DNA from: Pezicula radicicola
Lineage: Eukaryota; Ascomycota; Leotiomycetes; Helotiales; Dermateaceae
Reading direction: 5' to 3'
Length of the DNA stretch: 64,000 nt
NCBI GenBank assembly: GCA_003008705.1
Contig: PDUO01000002.1
Coordinates: 1,878,898 to 1,942,897 of the forward strand
A model generated the notes under the pieces. It did not search any database and had not been told where the DNA came from. It worked only from the letters and a program-made list of their open reading frames with translations. A program made the position numbers and the translations under genes. This document shows positions 1-12,243 of the stretch, in pieces; the stretch's first letter is position 1; each line of letters starts with the position of its first letter.

Positions 1-160
1 ATATATCACTAATTGGATCAAGTGCAACCTAAGATGGGGATGCTCTATATGTTTATTTTAAGTGGTATAGCAAACTCCATCGGATAGGATCCTTTATTGC
101 GCCTAAATCCTACAAAGCCTCATGCCGGTCGTGATATGCATATGAATAAAAGAAACATAA

Positions 161-1198
161 TTACAGCTTCGACGGGACCGTTGAAATCTGGTCTCGGCCA
201 ACGGTGACTTGGATCAATCCATTAGGTCCTGACTGAGGAGCATAGACTTCTGCATCTTTGCCGGTGTTCTTTGTTCCCTTGTGCCAGCTTAGGTCTAGAA
301 GAATTGGTCAGCTATAGAATTAGAATCAAGACAACGGAAAACTTACCAATCTCGAAGTAGTGCTTGTTGGGCAATGAGTAGTCCACGGTGTCAACCTCTG
401 GAACTGCTTGTAGAATAGAACTGCACATATTGAACATTGTATTCTGGACAGATGGGCTATCTTCTTCCGCGAACGTCTTCATAGTAATGTTTCTCGCATC
501 GTCGAAGGCCTTGTCAAATTTTGGAATGGCTTCCTCAACGGCGGGCATTCCCGAGAAGGTCTTCCATGCCCAGCCGCAGTCAACATCAGTCGACAGGATT
601 CTGTCCCATGTCTCGGGTAGAGTTGTGTATTCGTCTCGGACAAAGCCGTGGAATTGTGAGCCAGTGCTCTTCAGGACCAGCAGCCCAACAATCCCGCTGC
701 GGATGTCTATTCCCTTGTCCTTTTTGATAACTGCCTCAACGTTTCGGGTTTCTGATCCATCGCGGTAGAAAGAGTGTGGGTGGGGTTTGCCATCGATTGT
801 CATCCTCGTCCATCTGTGCGTCACAATCTTGATATTGGCTGTGTGAATATGAGGGTAAAACTCGACAAAATGGGTGCCGAGTATGCTGGCAAAAAGCTCT
901 GGAGGAGTAACTGGATGCTCCTTGGCTTTGATGTAAATTGTGTTCTTCATAGAATCTGTTGCGACTACTACGCTGTTGTCTGCTCGTGTATATCTAGGGA
1001 ACGGATCAGCTTGGGTTAAGCAGTGTGTTGAGGTTCAGCATACGAAGACTCAATGGCACCTTCCAGCAACACACAGACTGTCATCTCAGTGACCGTCTGC
1101 ACACCCGTCTCCTCATCCCGCTCAACCTTGTAGACGCGGACGTTGTCTTTGCCATAGCGAGCTGAAACTACTGCGGATGTTGAGGGTTCGGAGGCCAT
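161..1198 (-). CDS. uaZ: Urate oxidase (uricase), peroxisomal
   Basis: Oxidises urate to 5-hydroxyisourate in purine catabolism, inside peroxisomes. Three exons: 1198-1044, 993-347 and 294-161 (311 aa). Introns of 50 and 52 nt restore the continuous family sequence across both junctions (SSY/TRADN and FEI/DLSWHKG). Visible uricase blocks are ARYGKDNVRVYKV near the N-terminus, KNTIYI, the VTPPELFASILGTHF stretch, HRWTRM, and VLKSTGSQFHGFVRDEY, which contributes to the active-site tunnel. The protein ends in SKL, a canonical PTS1 peroxisomal import signal found only when the last exon is included. The start at 1198 (MASEP) sits just before the conserved block. The length fits the family (about 300 aa). 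No lesion seen. The symbol uaZ follows Aspergillus usage. Confidence 0.96.
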
Positions 1199-2546
1199 TG
1201 CGATAAGATGTGACAGAACAGATAAGGGATTGGGATATCCAGTAGATGCAGGAGGTAAAGTCACGAGCTGAGGCTTATTTCTTCGAGGCTGCTGGACGAC
1301 GTGCGATGAGTAGAGGGATGGCAATGAAGATGCACGAGGGGATACTTGGTCTCTTATAGCTCTTATTATTCTGGGCCCTATCTGGTTTGAATTTGCTTTT
1401 GGAAGTAATGTCTTGTAAAGATGCGCCGTCCCCCGGCCTTTGAACTGCTACAATCGCCGAGCGCAAGAGGCGAGCTCCGCCGTTCATGGTTCGATCAGCA
1501 AGAGTTCACGTCATGAATTGCATATTCGTCTGGGTGCATATGGTAATACGTTGAGCTGAAAGATTGAGAAGCTCTCAATTTGTCAAGGATGAGTTTTCTC
1601 TTTGTAGAAAGGAAAAGAGAAGCCTTCCCTTCCACCGAGGTACACATTGCGACGCGAGGCTGGCAAGCAAGGCTGCGAGTCTGCGAGTCTGCTGCACTGC
1701 GCACTGTGAAGCGTAAAGTACAGTAGTGGTACATAAGTTTGTTTGAATTAAATTAAAAGACCATACCGTAGGTACGACAGTATAAAGTACCGTACAGATT
1801 CATTCTGGAAAAGACTTGGGGTTTCTTTGCCTAGAAAGATGCTATTATTAATGGATTCTGCATCTCTTCTAAAATAAAAGGCTATATAGCTAAGGTAGGT
1901 AACCTTAGGAGTGAGGACTTAAACCTGTCATTTGCAAAATAATTATTCAAGAAAGTCCTAAGAATCATACCTAGGTAGCTTCTCTAGCTATAAAAACATC
2001 ATATATCAAAAATCAAAAATCAAATATCCTTTACTCTCCTCAGATTCCCGATCAGGGCAAAGCTACGACGCAGGCACTTTTCGTCCTGGATTGATTAAAT
2101 TTTGGTGTTCCTCCAAGGTACTCACCTGCAAGGACGAGAGAAGCTGAAGCTCTGGTGATTTAGTGGCTTGGCGTCAGAGGCACGGCCCTGGCATATCCGT
2201 ACAGAACGACAACATTTGTTGTTTCAAGGCGATCGATGTACCAGGTGCATCGTGAATCTCTAGCTCAAGCCATTACTTGCCTTTGAATTAAGCTACCCTA
2301 GACCAGATACACTGTCATACTTCTTTCGCACCATCCTTCACATCTCGATATCGCAATATCCTCCCTAAACTAGCTCCTTCATCCCCTCGAAACCAACGTA
2401 TCAAGCCATTGCGCGTTGTCCACACGAAGATTCGTCGAATGCGCCCACCCAAATAGTCCTCGAGGATTTTAAAGTCTGTCCAAAGACGTTGAGCCACATG
2501 CCACCACTAGAAGAAAGGCGTTGAACCCAGGACGTCGAATGGGCAG
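1199..2546. promoter_or_regulatory. Divergent intergenic region, uricase / TSC11
   Basis: About 1.35 kb separates the two divergently transcribed genes and should hold both promoters. It contains GTAC-rich words (around 1765-1800) and AT-rich patches near 1850-2040. Short open frames here have no recognisable protein character. The part next to 2546 may include 5' UTR or a non-coding first exon of the TORC2 gene: a CCCAG-like acceptor lies about 20 bases before its ATG. Confidence 0.5.
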
Positions 2547-5500
2547 ATGGTTGGGCCACCGAGCATACTGAGCTCGTCAGCGACGCCGACTCAGAAGACA
2601 GTTTATACACAACAGCCTGGACCAGTCAGCATTGCTAGTTCAAGAACCAGCTTGGAACGAGATGGGGGACAGCCTTCGGCCAATGGGCCCCGAACGCTGT
2701 CGAACTCTACGATGTCGTACGGACCACGCGGGTCTTCTCTGGCCCCTACAACGGCGCCAGGGAGTTTCAGTTCGAACATGAGAAGTCAAGTCTTATCAAG
2801 ATCAGGCTCAGCACTGGATGTAAATGCGTCGATGGTAAATTTAGAGAGGGTAGGGGAGGAAGATGAAAAGCCGCAGCAGCAAATGCTTTCGACACTTCGG
2901 GAGTCATTGAATCGAGAGATGAAGATCAAGGAGGGGACCGAGAATATGCTGGAGGCGCTGAATGCAAAAAAGGCCAAGCAGACAAAGGAGCAGCGTCAGA
3001 AAGTCGAGGCCGAATTAAACTCCTCAAATCAAAAGATTAAGGAATTGAGGAATCAGATCTCAGAGCTGCAAAGACCTAAGATGCCGACTACGCCAACAAG
3101 GAGTAGAATGGAGAGTCTATTTCAAAGCAGTGGTCTGCGATCCCCTCAGAGCGCGACCAAAAGTGGTGCAGGATCTGAAGTGGACGAGCCTACGGAATCA
3201 CCGACGTACGCCCTTGCCGAGATCCTACAATCTCTGGAGATCGAGGGACTTACACCGGACTATTATGTTGGCCATGCTAATAGTCTTGTAGAGCTATTCA
3301 AACGTCACCCGACACTGAAATATGATCTAGTGTGGTCAATATTCGGTTTGCGTCTGCAAATAATGCTGTTAAGCGAGAGTAGAGAAGTCGTTGCCGCAGG
3401 ATACCGCATGACTAGATACGCTATTTCTGATGTAAATTCATTGCAGAAGATTCGTAGCCTGAATACTGATTACCTTGTTGTCTTGTAAGTCCCAGTCCCT
3501 CATGTGTCTACATGCCTGGACTGATCATTAGCCAGATCCCTAATCAAGGAGCGAAAGGCAGATGTTGAACGAGAACAGGCTTTGAAGTTTGTGCGTGCAT
3601 TTTTGGACGTTAAGGGTGGCGTGCAAGAAGTATCTCGAGCTGTTGTGCGCACCATTGCCGCAGTAGCAGATCATACAGACGATCGATTGAAGGCTATCTG
3701 TATTGAAACTCTTGCCGAAATCATGGTTCGCGATCCTGCCTTATTGATTGCATCTGGAGGTCTGAGGCCTCTAGCAAATGCTCTAGGAGAAGGTACTTAC
3801 GAAGCCTCCGAAAGTCTCACAGGAGCATTTCTATTTTTGCTAGATGCTCCACAAAGGAGAAAGTACCTGCGCTCGGGATATGAACTTGAAGTACTCTTCA
3901 CAGCCTTCACAGACTCTTTGTTTGCAAAGGAGAGCATCTTGAAGCAAAACTCGAAAGCCATTTCATATGCCCTTAGATCATGGTCTGGCCTGATGACGCT
4001 TTCAATGTACAAGTTCAGGGCTATCAAATCATTGGTATCATGCCTCATGTTGCCTAATCCAACCATCCAAGACACAGTTATAGACTTACTTTACAGTTTG
4101 CTTCGGATTAAATCTCCGTTCTGGGCAACCTCTTTCTTAGCAGGTCGACGTCTCACTACGTATGGTCGTGTTGCCAATCTCAAGGCAGCCCAACCGAAGA
4201 CCATCACCCAACCTGTGGAGGAAGAGACAGGAGATAAGAATTTTGTGGACCATTACACGGCACTATTGTTGGCAGTCTTGATATCGTCAGACATGCTTCC
4301 TAGTCTGCTGCAAGTCACGAGGGAAACTGATAATCAAATGCTGAAACGAAAAACAACACTTCTCATTGGTGAAGTACTGAAACTTGCCAGTAGCTTGTTA
4401 CCATCAACGTGGAGCAGTGAACTCCAATTGCTTCCAGAACTGTTTGCAGCTGCTTCACATTTTGGACACGAAGAGCGCTACGTTGCCACTGGAACAGTGT
4501 ATCAAATTAGCAGTGTCAGCCGAACGTTGTATCGATCCGCACCCTCAGCAACTACCACCCTTGCAAATGCAATCAATCATAGCAGCGATAACTTGGCAAA
4601 CCTCGAAGACCAACCAAAGAGCAATCTCAGTGTTGCATTTGACGAAGCAACTTTTCGCCAGATGTTAGTTGAGACGCAAGTTCTGAGCAGCACAAATCCA
4701 ACAAAATGGAAGTGGGATATTATCCTCAAGATTATAGAAGGTCCATTGTTGAACGGGAAGAGGCTAGATGAAGCCATCAAGGCTTCAAAATTTATAAAAC
4801 GGATCATGAGCTTCTACCGCCCTTTCAAGTACAAGTTTGCAGAGGTCAGAAACACGCGGCCGACACAGAAATACGTCAAGGTTGGTTGTGCGCTCATGCA
4901 CACCCTCTTACAGACCGCCGAAGGAGTCAGATATCTCGCAGACAACAAGTTATTGAGACAGATTGCGGAATGTTTAGCTCAGTGTGACCCAGTGAGTTAT
5001 ATCTATCGCATCTTTTGCAGTGACTAACAAGATTAGACGAGCGGCTTGACAGCACAATCTCCAATGTTCTCGCGGGAGAGGTTGACGGAGACACTTTGCA
5101 GTGGTTATTTCGCTATGCTTGGAACGCTAAGCGGCGATCCGAAGGGTTTGCAGATGCTTGACCGTTGGCGCATGATCAACATGATGTATCATATCGTTGA
5201 CTTGAAGCAACGGCCTGACCTCATCAAGCTTTTACTGTCCAATTTTGACTACAGTTTGCAAGGTCATCCAAGAGTTCTTCTTTCCAAAGCCTTAACAGCA
5301 GGCACAAAGGAAATTCGAATACATGCTACGAACGTACTGCGAAAATACTCAAGTCGATCAAGGAGGCCGAATGGATCAATCAACCAGGGCGTAGGAGACT
5401 CGAAATGGGCAATCCAGTTACTCGTCACACAACTATATGACCCAGAAGTGGAGGTTTGTGCTACGGCCATCAAAATTCTCGAAGAGGCATGCAACCGCAA

Positions 5501-6683
5501 AAATTACTTGGAGTACATTGTGGAATGCCGCCCAGCTTTGGATCACTTGGGAGAGATTGGTGCGCCACTATTACTCCGCTTTCTCTCTACTTCCATTGGA
5601 TACCACTACCTAGATGGGTTGGACTACATTAGCAACGAGATGGATGACTGGTTTTTGGGTCGGAACGATACTTACGTGGGAGTTATTGAGGCTAGCTTGG
5701 CACGATCGTTTACGGAAATGCCTGAAGATACGTCCAGTCGTCTGAGTATAGACGAGGAAAGCTTTGAGATGGAAGGAGATAATGACGCGCACGTCCCGCC
5801 TCATTTTTATCGGGAGTTGACGAGGACCAAGGAAGGATGTAGGCTGCTGAGAGACAAAGGCCACTTCGAAGAATTTGCTTCTACAATTCGAGACTACGGA
5901 ATGCTTTCTGATGATCCAGAACTGTTACTGAAGGTCAAAGGGTGTCTTTGGGCTGTTGGGAATGTTGGCTCGATGGAACTTGGAGCTCCATTTCTGGAAG
6001 AATACGATGTCGTTGGACATATTGTGAGAATCGCCGAGTCACACGAAATCATGAGTTTAAGAGGGACCGCATTTTTTGTCTTGGGCCTGATATCTCGAAG
6101 CGTTCATGGACTTGAAATATTATCGGAATATGGTTGGGACAGTAATACGAACACCATGGGGACTTCACTCGGACTATGCATACCACAAGATCTTAGCAAG
6201 TTCTTATCATACCAACCCTGGAAGCACGAAAAGGTGTCCGACATTGTCATGACGGAGGAGCAAACAGCTGCAATAACAGCCGCAAAAACAGATGATGATC
6301 CTGTTAACCAGCGCATTCTAGAACTCGTTGTGGATCTTGGCAATACAGTCCTAACCAAAAGAGCTATTAGCGAGCTCATGCATATTAAGACGAAGAAGGT
6401 TCCCGGGTTCAAGCATCCTCAACTATTTAAGAAGATTATGATACTGCTGGAGTGTCATCACTTTCCACTACCATTTCGTCGCTTTGTAATCGATCTCTTC
6501 GACAGGAGTGTAATGAGACAAATAGTTCTGGACGAAGAGAGCAGTGAAGAGGACCTTGACAGCGAAGAGGACAGCGGGAGCGAAAACAAAACCGAACGTC
6601 AACGAAGTATTAGTGATGTATCGGGTGTTAGTGTTGATTCAGGGATCAGTGGTGCAGATGTCCCAGCCCCTTTATTTAGCTAG
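2547..6683 (+). CDS. TSC11: TORC2 subunit Rictor / Tsc11 / Ste20 (S. pombe) homolog
   Basis: Scaffold subunit of target-of-rapamycin complex 2, which acts on AGC kinases, actin and membrane homeostasis. Three exons: 2547-3484, 3536-4991 and 5037-6683 (1346 aa). The introns are 51 and 45 nt and both restore frame. The first ~100 residues are Ser/Pro-rich and disordered. Residues ~105-175 form a charged coiled coil of HR1 type (EMKIKEGTENMLEALNAKK region). The Rictor N-terminal helical repeat region follows, starting near EILQSLEIEGL and including IKSLVSCLM. The middle/C-terminal Rictor signature is the RFLSTSIGYHYLDGLDYI stretch, followed by an acidic block and conserved WAVGNVGS and FFVLGLISRS helices. 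The tail is acidic and Ser-rich. Length fits fungal Rictors. An earlier 5' exon cannot be excluded. Confidence 0.93.
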
Positions 6684-7389
6684 GATCTAGATATGTATTA
6701 GTACAGCAGGAGTATGATCATGATGCAGGCGCATTTGAGAAACTTTGGCGTAGGGCAGGCAATATTTGACGGCGTTCTTTGATGTAAGATATATAGCATG
6801 GGGAAGACTGGGGGCGCAAGGTGGATAGGATTGTTGTGGTAAATTTGTGCGTTGCCTTTCTTAGACATTGGCCATTTGACACAATTGTGAATCTATCTTC
6901 TCATCGAGATGAATATAAGGTCCAAGAGTTGGAATTGTTATGAATAAGTGAGGACGGGAAAGCCAACCACCTCGACAATACATTTCTCTTTTCTTTCCAA
7001 GTCCACGCGCTAAAGATAGCTCATTGGCTGTCATGTTGACATAAACTTTTACACAGTATTCTATTGAGCTGGTTGTTGCAAGCTCCAATACTACAGGTAC
7101 ATCCACCCTTAAAGAGATCTTCAAGGTCTTTCAGATCTCGAAAGTCTCTATAATCTCAATGACCTCTAGGTCTATACAAGAAATATGGATTGACTATATG
7201 ATAGTCGTAGTTTGTTAACGAAAGTAAATGTGAAGAAAGGAGAGAATGGAGAGGACAATACAAGATAATATGAGAAACGTATGTGGAGAACTGGAGGATA
7301 GGTAGGAGAGGCAGCGGGTGTACAGTACACAAAAACTTAAATAAGCCATTGTTTGTCATCTGGCCTTATTGAATAAGAAAGTGTGTGGA

Positions 7390-7423
<34 letters not shown>

Positions 7424-9703
7424 ATTACTCTTGTGTCTTTACAAGATGCACTTATTTGGAGCCCTCTAAGAATGCCTTTCTCCCCAAGTTCTTAGCTCCT
7501 TACACAATACATAATACAGCACGTTCCTTCTACGAGTATCCCATCCATTGTTTCCTGTAGCTGTTCAACATGTTACAAGCCTCGAAGCTCTTAACAACAG
7601 CAGTTTACTTGCAGTCTAAATTTTCTGTGTCTTGTTAACCCTATAACACAAATTACCTTACTAGCGGCATGTTAAAAGGATCACTAAGCCCTTTTTTCGA
7701 AATATATAGTAGATTTCGAGGCAAGTCAAATTAAGCTGCAGCCACTAGGTCAGATAGAAAGTCTCGCTCTTTGAATTTAATGAATCTCTAGCTTTGCGAG
7801 AAACATTTAGATCTAAAAAGCCACGCTCACTATGACTCGAGGATTTATTCGACTTGTACTGCTACTTCGCGCGGTACCAGTTTTAGCCGAGTGAGGGCCG
7901 AATAATTTCGTATCGAGCAATTATTCGCAGCAAAGTGAGGTCGGGGAAGGTGCGTAGGTGGTGGGTGCGAGAGAACTTTCGAGAAGTGGTTCGTCGCTTC
8001 CCTTCGTAGAAAAAAGGAGGGAGGTGATTACCAGACACTAAGCGACGCTAAGGAGATTTAGAGTTCATGTCTGCGTGCTTGCCTTCATGTCGCGAGTTCC
8101 TTCGACTCGAAACTCGAATTGTGCGCAACGTTCTATCTTCATAAAGAGGTTACCAGTAATTGCTCATGACACAACGAATTGCTTGTCTCTCAAAGGGTCC
8201 TCGATGGTAACTGTAAACTTTGTGGTCTTTTACCAGCGCCAATTTTTGATGATACTATACGTTCTCAATCTCCAGCTTTCTCTCCTTCCTAATGACCCCC
8301 GAATTAAGATACGCGTCACACCATCTGACAATTCACGTGTTCCCCTTGACAATTTCACATGTACCCGTACAAGCGGTAGGGTTTACGGAAACGAATTCTA
8401 TTGGCGTGGCCTAAGATATCAGAATCTAGCCAACCGAATCAGAACACAGAAAGAAACCCAGTAGGTCTCCTCAAATAAACCATAAGAGAAAGTAGTAAAT
8501 CCAGAACAGTGCCCACCATTATCTGGCTGCCTTTCTAATTCATCATCGGGCAGTCTTCCTCCCTGTCCTCGAGACCATCTCAATTCTACAGTATTTCGCT
8601 ACTCTTTTGATATACCCATTTCTTTCTCCTTTACTTTTTCGAGCTTCTACAACCGGTCAACCTGTCTCTGTTTTCTCTTCTTTTTCTTTTCATTGTCTTG
8701 GTTATAAACTAATTCGAAGTAGACATGGCAGCGTGTTATTTTCGACGAGCGGCATTGGGCTGCACAGCACTTGACTTTGCCATACTGGTCGAGTTTTGAT
8801 AGAACGGAATTTTTTTGATTTGGTTGTGGTTTTTTGGACTGGTTCTGTTTTCTTGTCTGTTTGCTTGTTGGGTTGTTGGGGATATTTGAGTGTGTATGGA
8901 AGGATCTTGAAGTGAAAGAATTGAGTCGAGTTGAGTGAGTGCTTGATGGTGGGATGAGTAGAAAGGCTCGGCAGATTATATATCCTTCGAGAGGAAGCAT
9001 TGATTTTAGCTCAATCATATAATTTCCATTGTCCGCAGACATAGGAGACTCAGAAAATCTTCAATGTGTCAGTTCTTCTAAAGGTTACAAGCAGAAATAA
9101 GCATAAAGCTGCACAGGGTCGAGGGCCAAGAAGCCTGCCATTCAACAGCTTCCTCGTAGAAAAAGGGGCCATAAACAACAGATTTCTTTGAAGGCTCAAA
9201 GTCGGTACACGTTTACTGTCCGTGGCGAATTTGGAAACTAATAGTTTCATTGGAATGGAAGTTTCGAAAATCAGACATTTCTATCTTCGGGAACGCTTTG
9301 GCTGAGATTGTGGTGAGCTGAGGGTCTCAAGGATGAATATTCAGCTTTGTAAAACTATTATCTGGGGGGAAAAATGAATACACATTCCTTTTTTAAATCT
9401 AGCTAAGTATTTTTCCAACTGCCCGGCTGAATTTCTTTATCTTCTTTTTTGGATTGTTTGTGTTGAACCCAGAGATGTTTCAATCACTGGGTCGCTTAAG
9501 TTAAAGAAGCTTGTATGAAGGGATGGATGGGATACTCGGCAATAATTATTGTGACGACATCACATCAAGACAAACCCCTCTCTGCGTATGACAGTCACAG
9601 ACAGACAGAGTTAAGGATATACATTGTAGTTTTGGATGAAATTGAAGCAGTCTTCGTTCATCCAACCATCTAATTCCATCAAATTTGTTACCTTTACCGA
9701 TTG
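6684..9703. other. 3-kb stretch without a recognisable gene
   Basis: It follows the 3' end of TSC11 and precedes the GT8 gene, both on the + strand. I see a (TG)n microsatellite near 7399-7423, AT-rich segments, and a pyrimidine-rich stretch at about 8520-8660. The open frames here (for example 8075-8464 + and 8647-9042 -) are low in complexity or lack protein-like composition, so I do not call them. It probably holds the TSC11 3' UTR and the promoter and leader of the glycosyltransferase. Confidence 0.5.
7399..7423. repeat. (TG)n microsatellite
   Basis: About twelve uninterrupted TG units preceded by a short (TA) run, in the intergenic region downstream of TSC11. Confidence 0.95.
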
Positions 9704-10816
9704 ATGTTATCCCACACCTTAGGTATGGATAACAAAGCATCATCCCCAAAACCTCCAAAACGAGCCTGGGTAACACTCATCACCCGGGAAGCCGTTGCAG
9801 GAACTGTAATTCTAGCTCATAGTCTCCATGAACAGCATTCCAAATACCCCCTCCTAATCCTCTACGTGCCCATACTCCCCGACGATATCCTAACTCCACT
9901 ATCCCGCGAAGCAGCTCTCACAAATGCTATTGTTCAGCCTATCGAACCATTGCATCCCAACCCCACCGAATATATGACTCCTATCGCAGGAAAATTCGAA
10001 AATAGCTGGACTAAGTTGAGAGTTTTTGGATTGACGAATTGGGATAAGTTAGTCTTTCTTGATACCGATATGTTAGTACTCAAGAATATGGATGAGCTTT
10101 TTGAGGTGTCGTTGGAGAATGGTCATATTGCTGCCACGCATGATTGTGTGTGTAGCTTTGATGGCGAGGAGTGGGCTCCGCCGGATTTTACAAAGGAGAA
10201 TTGTGCTTTGGCTGGAAGTGTGCACCCTTCAGCTCTGTCCAATCCACGTCCTGTCCCGAGTCCGGACGATGAAAATGGCAAAAGGACACATGAACTGCTC
10301 AACAGTGGGCTTTTTATCTTGGAACCGAGCAAAGAAACTTGTGAGGGTATCATGGTTTTCATAGAGGAGAGGAAGGACTTGTTGAAGACGTTTTTGTTCC
10401 CAGATCAAGACTTCCTGACTGAGTTCTTCAAAGGCAGATGGGTAAGTATCGGGTGGCAGTACAATGCACTGAAAACTTGGCGGTATTGGCACCCGGAAAT
10501 TTGGAGGGATGATGAAGTTAAGAATGTGCATTATGTTCTGGACAAGCCGTGGAGAAAGCGAGTTGATATGAACGGTGTTGCTGGGTATCTAGGGAAAGAC
10601 GGAGATACGCATAAATGGTGGTGGGAGGCATTTCGAAGGTGGGAAAACGAAAGATCTGAGAGGGAAGAGGCAGATATTTTGCAGATGGTAAAGAAATATG
10701 TGGCAAGGCCGTTGAGAAGGGAAAGTTATGAGGCGACACCGTTCGAACATCCAGGTAAGGATTTGCCGGGTACACCCCTTCGTATTCGGAAAGACAGTCT
10801 TATGGCTGGCTTGTAA
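9704..10816 (+). CDS. Glycosyltransferase family 8 (glycogenin / galactinol-synthase-like)
   Basis: Intronless, 370 aa from the ATG at 9704; a second in-frame ATG at 9725 could be the true start, because the conserved fold begins only at KRAWVTLIT. GT8 enzymes are retaining, Mn-dependent GT-A transferases using UDP-sugars. Visible motifs: the Rossmann-like start; the KL-RVFGLTNWDKLVFLDTD block carrying the metal-binding DxD (DTD, residues 120-122); NSGLFILEPS; the DQDFLTEFF helix; and VHYVLDKPW near the C-terminus, matching the family HxxGxxKPW metal/phosphate-binding loop. No signal peptide or TM segment is evident, so it may be cytosolic. The acceptor cannot be told from sequence. Autoglucosylating glycogenin is less likely, because that long glycogen-synthase-binding tail is absent. 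Confidence 0.88.
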   Translation: MLSHTLGMDNKASSPKPPKRAWVTLITREAVAGTVILAHSLHEQHSKYPLLILYVPILPDDILTPLSREAALTNAIVQPIEPLHPNPTEYMTPIAGKFENSWTKLRVFGLTNWDKLVFLDTDMLVLKNMDELFEVSLENGHIAATHDCVCSFDGEEWAPPDFTKENCALAGSVHPSALSNPRPVPSPDDENGKRTHELLNSGLFILEPSKETCEGIMVFIEERKDLLKTFLFPDQDFLTEFFKGRWVSIGWQYNALKTWRYWHPEIWRDDEVKNVHYVLDKPWRKRVDMNGVAGYLGKDGDTHKWWWEAFRRWENERSEREEADILQMVKKYVARPLRRESYEATPFEHPGKDLPGTPLRIRKDSLMAGL

Positions 10817-11829
10817 TGATTTAAAGATGGAACTGTATCTACCGAGATGATAAAACATCAACAACGACGAATATCACAAACAAGCAAATGCAGCAAGGAG
10901 TAGGATTATGTGGTCCTAAGGCTTCAACGAGTGGCTTTTTTTTCTTTACAGAGTTTCTCTGGATACTAGAATTTGCAACTATCCAATGGAATAACAGTGC
11001 TGTAGGTAGCTCTTAGGTACTTTAATGTAAAGCTATACTAGAGAATACGACAATAATTGTGGTCCCCTATCGTGGTCTTTGAATGATTGACCAAGAACAC
11101 TGATTGAAGGATGAAAAGATCTGCGAACGACTGAGAGCAAAGTATCATGTTTGTGAGAGCAGTGATATTGGCAAATCAGTCAGATTGTCAGACACTCGCT
11201 GCACATATCAGATCATACTCTCAGGTTGAGTGAGATCCTGGCAGCCTGTATCTTAGCTCAGCCAGGTCCTTGAATTGCATTCTAGATCATAAATCTCCAT
11301 TGCAATTATGTGGATGCGAGAAAGGGATTTCCATTGAATGCTTTGCATAGGTCCAAATTGAAGACTGCTCCTTCCATACCAGCACTTGCTGCACCACAAA
11401 TACAGGGAGACCTTCAGAAGTAGCTTTGATTCTTAGTTCTTGAAAGAAAGCAGTTTTGTTAATGAAAGGACTCTGCCAACTCGATACGAACCTACTCGAT
11501 ATGCAGGTCGACTAGCATGGTATATGGGCTTTTGGAATTGTGGCAGAAACAGAAAAGGGCTCACACTTGCAAGCTGTGAAGACAGCTTCAAAAAGAATTA
11601 ATATCTTGAAAGCACTTGCTGTCTCAATCATTTACACATAGCACCAGTAGAGTTTCACTTTCATCAAAAGCCATAGAAGGAATTTGTGCAAAGGGTTTGG
11701 ATTCCAAGTCTGCAAAATCATCGCTGTAAAAGACTATCCATCGCCATCATCCATCATCCGGCACCTCAACCTGAGCCTTGGCCCGTCATCATAGCACCGG
11801 GTATCATATCTATCCATCAATTTCGCCGT
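10817..11829. other. Intergenic, no gene seen
   Basis: Convergent gap between the GT8 gene (+) and the small Cys-rich gene (-). AT-rich 3' flanks, no repeats of note, and no open frame with coding character. Confidence 0.5.
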
Positions 11830-12243
11830 CTAGCAGCAGCATTCGCAGCACTCGAAGCAGGCGAGACCAGCACAACTGTACAGAGGTTGATTAGTTTGAT
11901 GTTCTTTCGCATTTGAAGTGGCAATGGTGAAGGTAATGTCGGAGAATAGTAAGTGTGCTTGGAAGGGTTGCCTTACATGCCACAGCAGATATCTCCTCCC
12001 TCTCCACCACCTCTCATGCTGACGGGCTCAGCGGTCATTTGCTCGACAGGTCTCTGTGGAATTAGTTAGCATCGTGGATATAACATATGGTAGGTATTGG
12101 AGGGCCATTTGAAGATGATATTCTATGTACAGATGTAGAGGTTGTGGGAGACTCACGGGTTGCTCGGGGCTGACGCGGGCGCCATCCTGAGTTGGCAGCT
12201 CCATCTGCTGGGATTGAGGTTGTTGAACTTCTTGGGAAGGCAT
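11830..12243 (-). CDS. Small Cys-rich tail protein (CYSTM-like), 69 aa
   Basis: Three exons: 12243-12157, 12053-11977 and 11875-11830, with introns of 103 and 101 nt carrying GTGAGT and GTAAGG donors. Only splicing reveals the protein. Its N-terminal half is Gln/Pro-rich (QEVQQPQSQQ). The middle is a linker (MTAEPVSMRGGGEGGD). The short C-terminal tail (ICCGICAGLACFECCECCC) is dense in cysteine and ends at the stop. This N-terminal-Gln/Pro, Gly-linker, C-terminal-Cys layout is that of CYSTM-type small proteins, which are tail-anchored or palmitoylated and linked to stress tolerance in other eukaryotes. Assignment rests on composition and architecture. Exon 3 is very short, so the gene is easily missed by gene callers. 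Confidence 0.82.

Noticed and set aside
8075..8464. 129-codon open frame on + strand
   Set aside because: No recognisable domain, odd composition, no partner exons; more likely chance in the 3-kb gap.
8647..9042. 131-codon open frame on - strand
   Set aside because: Low-complexity Lys/Asn/Gln-rich stretch from poly-purine/pyrimidine DNA, not protein-like.
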